This document shows, piece by piece, positions 13,759 through 13,883 of a stretch of 13,883 nucleotides of DNA. The DNA is taken from assembly GCA_034111645.1 (NCBI GenBank), contig JAWUWW010000076.1, forward strand, positions 1 through 13,883. The letters run 5' to 3'. Position 1 is the stretch's first letter. The number at the start of each line of letters is the position of its first letter. The notes below the pieces were generated by a model, which saw only the letters and a program-made list of their open reading frames with translations, ran no database searches and was not told the origin of the DNA. This DNA is from CANLBN01 sp034111645 (GTDB lineage Bacteria > Pseudomonadota > Gammaproteobacteria > Pseudomonadales > Cellvibrionaceae). The position numbers were made by a program, and so were the translations under genes.

Positions 13759-13883
13759 ATGAAGAAAAAAACGCAAAAATTTTTATTTCTCATCGCTCTC
13801 ATTTTAGTTGTGCTTCTTCTTTTTTTTCGGGTCCAAGGGGTCCAAGGGGTCCAAGGGTTCCATGGGTTCCAAGGGTTCCAAGG
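13759..13883 (+). CDS. Possible membrane or secreted repeat protein (partial, strand uncertain)
   Basis: From the ATG at 13759 a frame open to the window edge encodes Lys-rich MKKKTQK, then ~17 hydrophobic residues (FLFLIALILVVLLLFF), then Val-Gln-Gly and Phe-Gln-Gly triplets. The leader fits a signal peptide or signal anchor, and Gly at every third position would be collagen-like in spacing. It begins 20 bases after the previous stop, after TTTATAATACAGG. However, the 9-base repeats at 13831-13883 show gentler substitutions when read on the minus strand, so the hydrophobic stretch may simply come from a T-rich non-coding spacer. Confidence 0.4.
   Translation, partial: MKKKTQKFLFLIALILVVLLLFFRVQGVQGVQGFHGFQGFQ
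13831..13883. repeat. 9-base tandem repeat at the right edge
   Basis: About six units of GTCCAAGGG / TTCCAAGGG run to the edge, differing only at position 1 (G or T) and once at position 6 (A to T). Every frame on both strands is open. Read on the complement in one frame it codes for Leu-Asp-Pro/Leu-Glu-Pro with a Lys5-His-Asn end and TAA at 13810-13808; in another, Gly every third residue. The array continues beyond the window. Confidence 0.92.

Overview
This window looks like part of the genome of a large nucleocytoplasmic DNA virus (Nucleocytoviricota), most plausibly an algal or protist virus of the Imitervirales/mimivirus-like branch. The evidence is protein content: a CTD-less RPB1 subunit of DNA-directed RNA polymerase, an N-terminal piece of an RPB3-like subunit, a Nudix hydrolase of the decapping type, a ubiquitin-conjugating E2 enzyme, a probable P8-type minor capsid protein, a thioredoxin-like protein with a CxxC motif, and a member of a giant-virus-only family (DUF5832-like). 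The DNA is AT-rich, spacers are mostly short, genes sit on both strands, and no introns, tRNAs, rRNAs or transposons are visible. The lineage assignment rests on recognising protein motifs by eye, not on a phylogeny.

Layout. At the left edge an RPB3-like gene runs leftward out of the window (complement of 1-730). A 102-base shared upstream region separates it from a rightward trio: thioredoxin-like protein (833-1453) and two unrecognised proteins (1490-2533 and 2540-3163). The trio ends tail-to-tail, with a 9-base overlap, against a leftward pair: an unrecognised protein (3155-3844) and the P8-like capsid protein (3877-4311). A small single-span membrane protein (4395-4727) diverges from the P8-like gene. 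From about 4728 to 5499 lies the least gene-like DNA of the window: poly-T, an inverted repeat, a short GC-richer island with a repeated 11-mer, and what reads as a frameshifted remnant of a repeat protein (5115-5440).

The centre holds a leftward set of three: an E2 enzyme with a long Ser-rich tail (6643-7641) followed by two membrane proteins (6031-6594 and 5500-6009). A 130-base AT-rich divergent region with a 15-base tandem repeat separates the E2 from RPB1 (7772-12181). RPB1 is followed on the same strand by the Nudix hydrolase (12223-12960), the DUF5832-like protein (13016-13738), and a cut-off open frame with a hydrophobic leader and 9-base tandem repeats at the right edge.

Functionally, RPB1 and RPB3 point to virus-encoded transcription, probably in the cytoplasm or virion, and the Nudix protein to mRNA turnover. 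The E2 enzyme suggests manipulation of host ubiquitin. The P8-like protein, the thioredoxin-like protein and the small membrane proteins fit a virion assembly set, but that is inference. No clear defence island or mobile element is seen. The best second-look items are the altered first zinc site of RPB1, the decayed repeat gene at 5115-5440, the duplication at the start of the 1490-2533 gene, and the strand-ambiguous repeats at the right edge.
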